Shown piece by piece: positions 18,529 through 20,075 of a stretch of DNA of 20,075 bases. Position numbers and translations under genes: made by a program. Source of the stretch: Welwitschia mirabilis (lineage: Eukaryota; Gnetophyta; Gnetopsida; Welwitschiales); contig JBOZIK010000001.1 in the NCBI GenBank assembly GCA_051453625.1, forward strand, positions 79,557,467 to 79,577,541, written 5' to 3'. The notes under the pieces were generated by a model. The model saw only the letters and a program-made list of their open reading frames with translations. It searched no databases and was not told the DNA's origin. Numbering within the stretch: the first letter of the stretch is position 1; each line of letters opens with the position of its first letter.

Positions 18529-19601
18529 TGTTGCACTACTAATTTGTGGTTATTTAATGGGGTTTTATAAGATACTTTCCAGAACATTTATACAGGTTTA
18601 TATGTAATTCTAAGGATTTCAGAGAATTAATAGAAGATCTTAGAAATGTGCAATTCTTAGCATTATTTAAGGTATTTAAGGCACATTCTAATACTCATCG
18701 TTATGGAAGAAGATTATTGATAGTAAAGGCAAACTTCTCCTTACTTGGATGAACATAGAAGACCATCCTCCCCTTTGTTGTCCCCATGCTAGGTAGGATG
18801 ATAATACTAGTAGATGCTAAGATAGACTACTGAGTCATCTGCTGAGTCACCTGTTAAGTAATCTTTTATAAGGAGCTGTCATATCTATCATTATCTGGTT
18901 GATAGATAGGATGATATTAATATTGTAACTAACTTTGATAGCTGACCTTGACTATTTTGTTCATTTCTTATTTGTAAAAGAGTATGTTTTTTGGAGTGCC
19001 TTTTGTTGTTATATTTTGCTATGTAATCCTATAAATAAGATGCCCTTTGACTTTTCTATCTATTTTTAATGCACTAGAAATTCTTTTTGCAAGAGATTGA
19101 AGGGCAAGAGATCCATTTCGAGAGTTGTAGAAAGACATTCCCTTGGTGGAAGGATGTGCATCCTTCATTAAGGCCTGACTATCTAAATCTTTGGTTCCTA
19201 TTTAATATAAACTCTATTTTTATTATTGCATTAGATTTGTTAGATGTCTCTTATAGTTTATATTACCTTTGATTTTGTGGTAATTTCATTGATGATATAG
19301 ATATTAAGGGAAACATTTATTAAGGTTAAAGGAAAGTAGTTAAGTTTTATTTTATATTGTATTTAGTTAGTTACATTTTGCATTTGCATGACATCTTTAT
19401 TTTTTGCATTGTTTTTAAGTTTGATTACCATTTCTTGTACAAATTAATTCTTATTCTCCTCTTATAAGTATTTAATAATATATGACATTTGGGTTCACCC
19501 CTAACTATATTAGTGTGTTGTATTATGCAAGATATCTATTTTATTTGTAAATGAAAAAATCTTTTTGAGTATAAACGTTTATACAAATATGCATTACAAC
19601 A
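18529..19601 (+). repeat. 3' LTR of the Athila-like element
   Basis: It starts TGTTGCACTAC and ends TTACAACA, keeping canonical TG and CA ends that the 5' copy has lost (TA at both). The order of blocks is the same as in 12250-13307, including TAATCTTTT-TAAGGAGCT, GTAATCCTATAAATAA and TTTCTTGTACAAATTAAT. It is 15 bp longer than the 5' copy. The open frame at 19087-19272 lies inside it, has no counterpart in the 5' LTR and is not a gene. Confidence 0.85.
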
Positions 19602-19606
19602 TTTAC
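19602..19606. repeat. Right target-site duplication (probable)
   Basis: TTTAC follows the LTR end and pairs with CTTAC at 12245-12249, with one transition between them. Confidence 0.6.
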
Positions 19607-20075
19607 CATGAAAATGCTAAAAACTATGTCAAATCATTTTACAAGAAAACTATAAAAACATTTAAAATTAGATAATTCTATTATGTGAGGAATTAAAATG
19701 ACATGATAAAACTAATAAATTAAAAGTTTCAAAATGACATAATAATATATTTTGCATCTTATTTACTCATTTAGATTCTTGGTAAATGTAATAGGTTTAC
19801 TATATTATAAATAAATATTTTCTTCTTTGTATTATATGATGGATAGATTTTATGCATTTTGAAATAAATGAGCATTTGAACAAGTGCATGTACTCTTACC
19901 TAGAACAAAGAGTAATAAATGAGTAGATTTACTCTACCATGAATTTTATGTTTTTGAGATGTATAAGGGCACTTGGTTCATAGGATACTCATTTCTTTAT
20001 TCATTGGAATTAAAGAGTTAAACTCATTGTGCCATATGATAATTTTGCAATTTATGTATTTATTCTTTTAATGTA
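19607..20075. other. AT-rich flank, nothing recognised
   Basis: This 470-bp stretch has no coding frame, repeat or RNA gene I can support. It should be the continuation of the pre-insertion DNA that ends at 12244. Confidence 0.5.

Larger units (their letters stand above)
12250..19601 (+). mobile_element. Athila-like Ty3/gypsy LTR retrotransposon, about 7.35 kb, gag-protease only
   Basis: Two LTRs of about 1.06 kb in direct orientation bound a 5.2-kb interior. It contains, in order, a decayed tRNA-Asp primer site, a leader with repeated units, gag, an aspartic protease, a 10-base assembly gap, a short open stretch and 2 kb of noncoding DNA. The primer type and the protein phrases (FPMKLKGIAKN in gag, FGNKTFTI-GVFN after the protease) match the Athila branch. 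No reverse transcriptase, RNase H or integrase motif was found. The LTRs differ at very roughly one base in five by eye, so the insertion is old. All coding parts are broken. Confidence 0.85.

Noticed and set aside
1-20075. tRNA, rRNA, CRISPR arrays, bacterial promoters or riboswitches
   Set aside because: None was seen. The tRNA-like words are primer binding sites beside LTR edges, and the repeats are transposon-derived.

Overview
The window looks like plant nuclear intergenic DNA, strongly AT-rich and made largely of old, decayed retrotransposons. I found no intact host gene, tRNA, rRNA or CRISPR array. The plant assignment rests on element types: LTR ends and primer sites of Ty3/gypsy type, an L1-type LINE of plant architecture (DUF4283-like ORF1 with a zinc knuckle, then endonuclease, RT and zf-RVT), and an Athila-like gag and protease. 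Three runs of N (100, 10 and 10 bases) mark assembly gaps.

Layout. 1-373 and onward: a minus-strand gypsy LTR element collapsed to LTR, 117 bp of interior holding a polypurine tract and an initiator-tRNA-Met primer site, then a second LTR from 374. 2080-2830: very AT-rich low-complexity DNA. 2831-5180: unassigned. 5181-5901: a second minus-strand LTR element, also collapsed, with one nearly complete 550-bp LTR ending at 5901. 5902-about 9720: a LINE whose ORF1 frame starts directly at the LTR edge; ORF2 is recognisable throughout but full of stops. 9766-10740: an unidentified decayed coding remnant. 11001-11340: an imperfect tandem duplication. 11400-12244: AT-rich, nothing recognised.

12250-19601 is the best-defined element: an Athila-like gypsy retrotransposon with two LTRs of about 1.06 kb, probable 5-bp target duplications, a decayed tRNA-Asp primer site, decayed gag and aspartic protease, and no visible RT, RNase H or integrase. 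A unit of about 100 bp carrying a short inverted-repeat motif occurs three times between primer site and gag and twice after the coding part; related motifs lie in both LTRs. 19607-20075 is AT-rich with nothing recognised.

Decay is dominated by C-to-T and G-to-A changes at primer sites, catalytic residues and former Gln, Arg and Trp codons, as expected of methylated, silenced transposons. I see no undescribed functional system. The items most worth checking are the paired repeat units and missing pol of the Athila-like element, and the two collapsed LTR elements.
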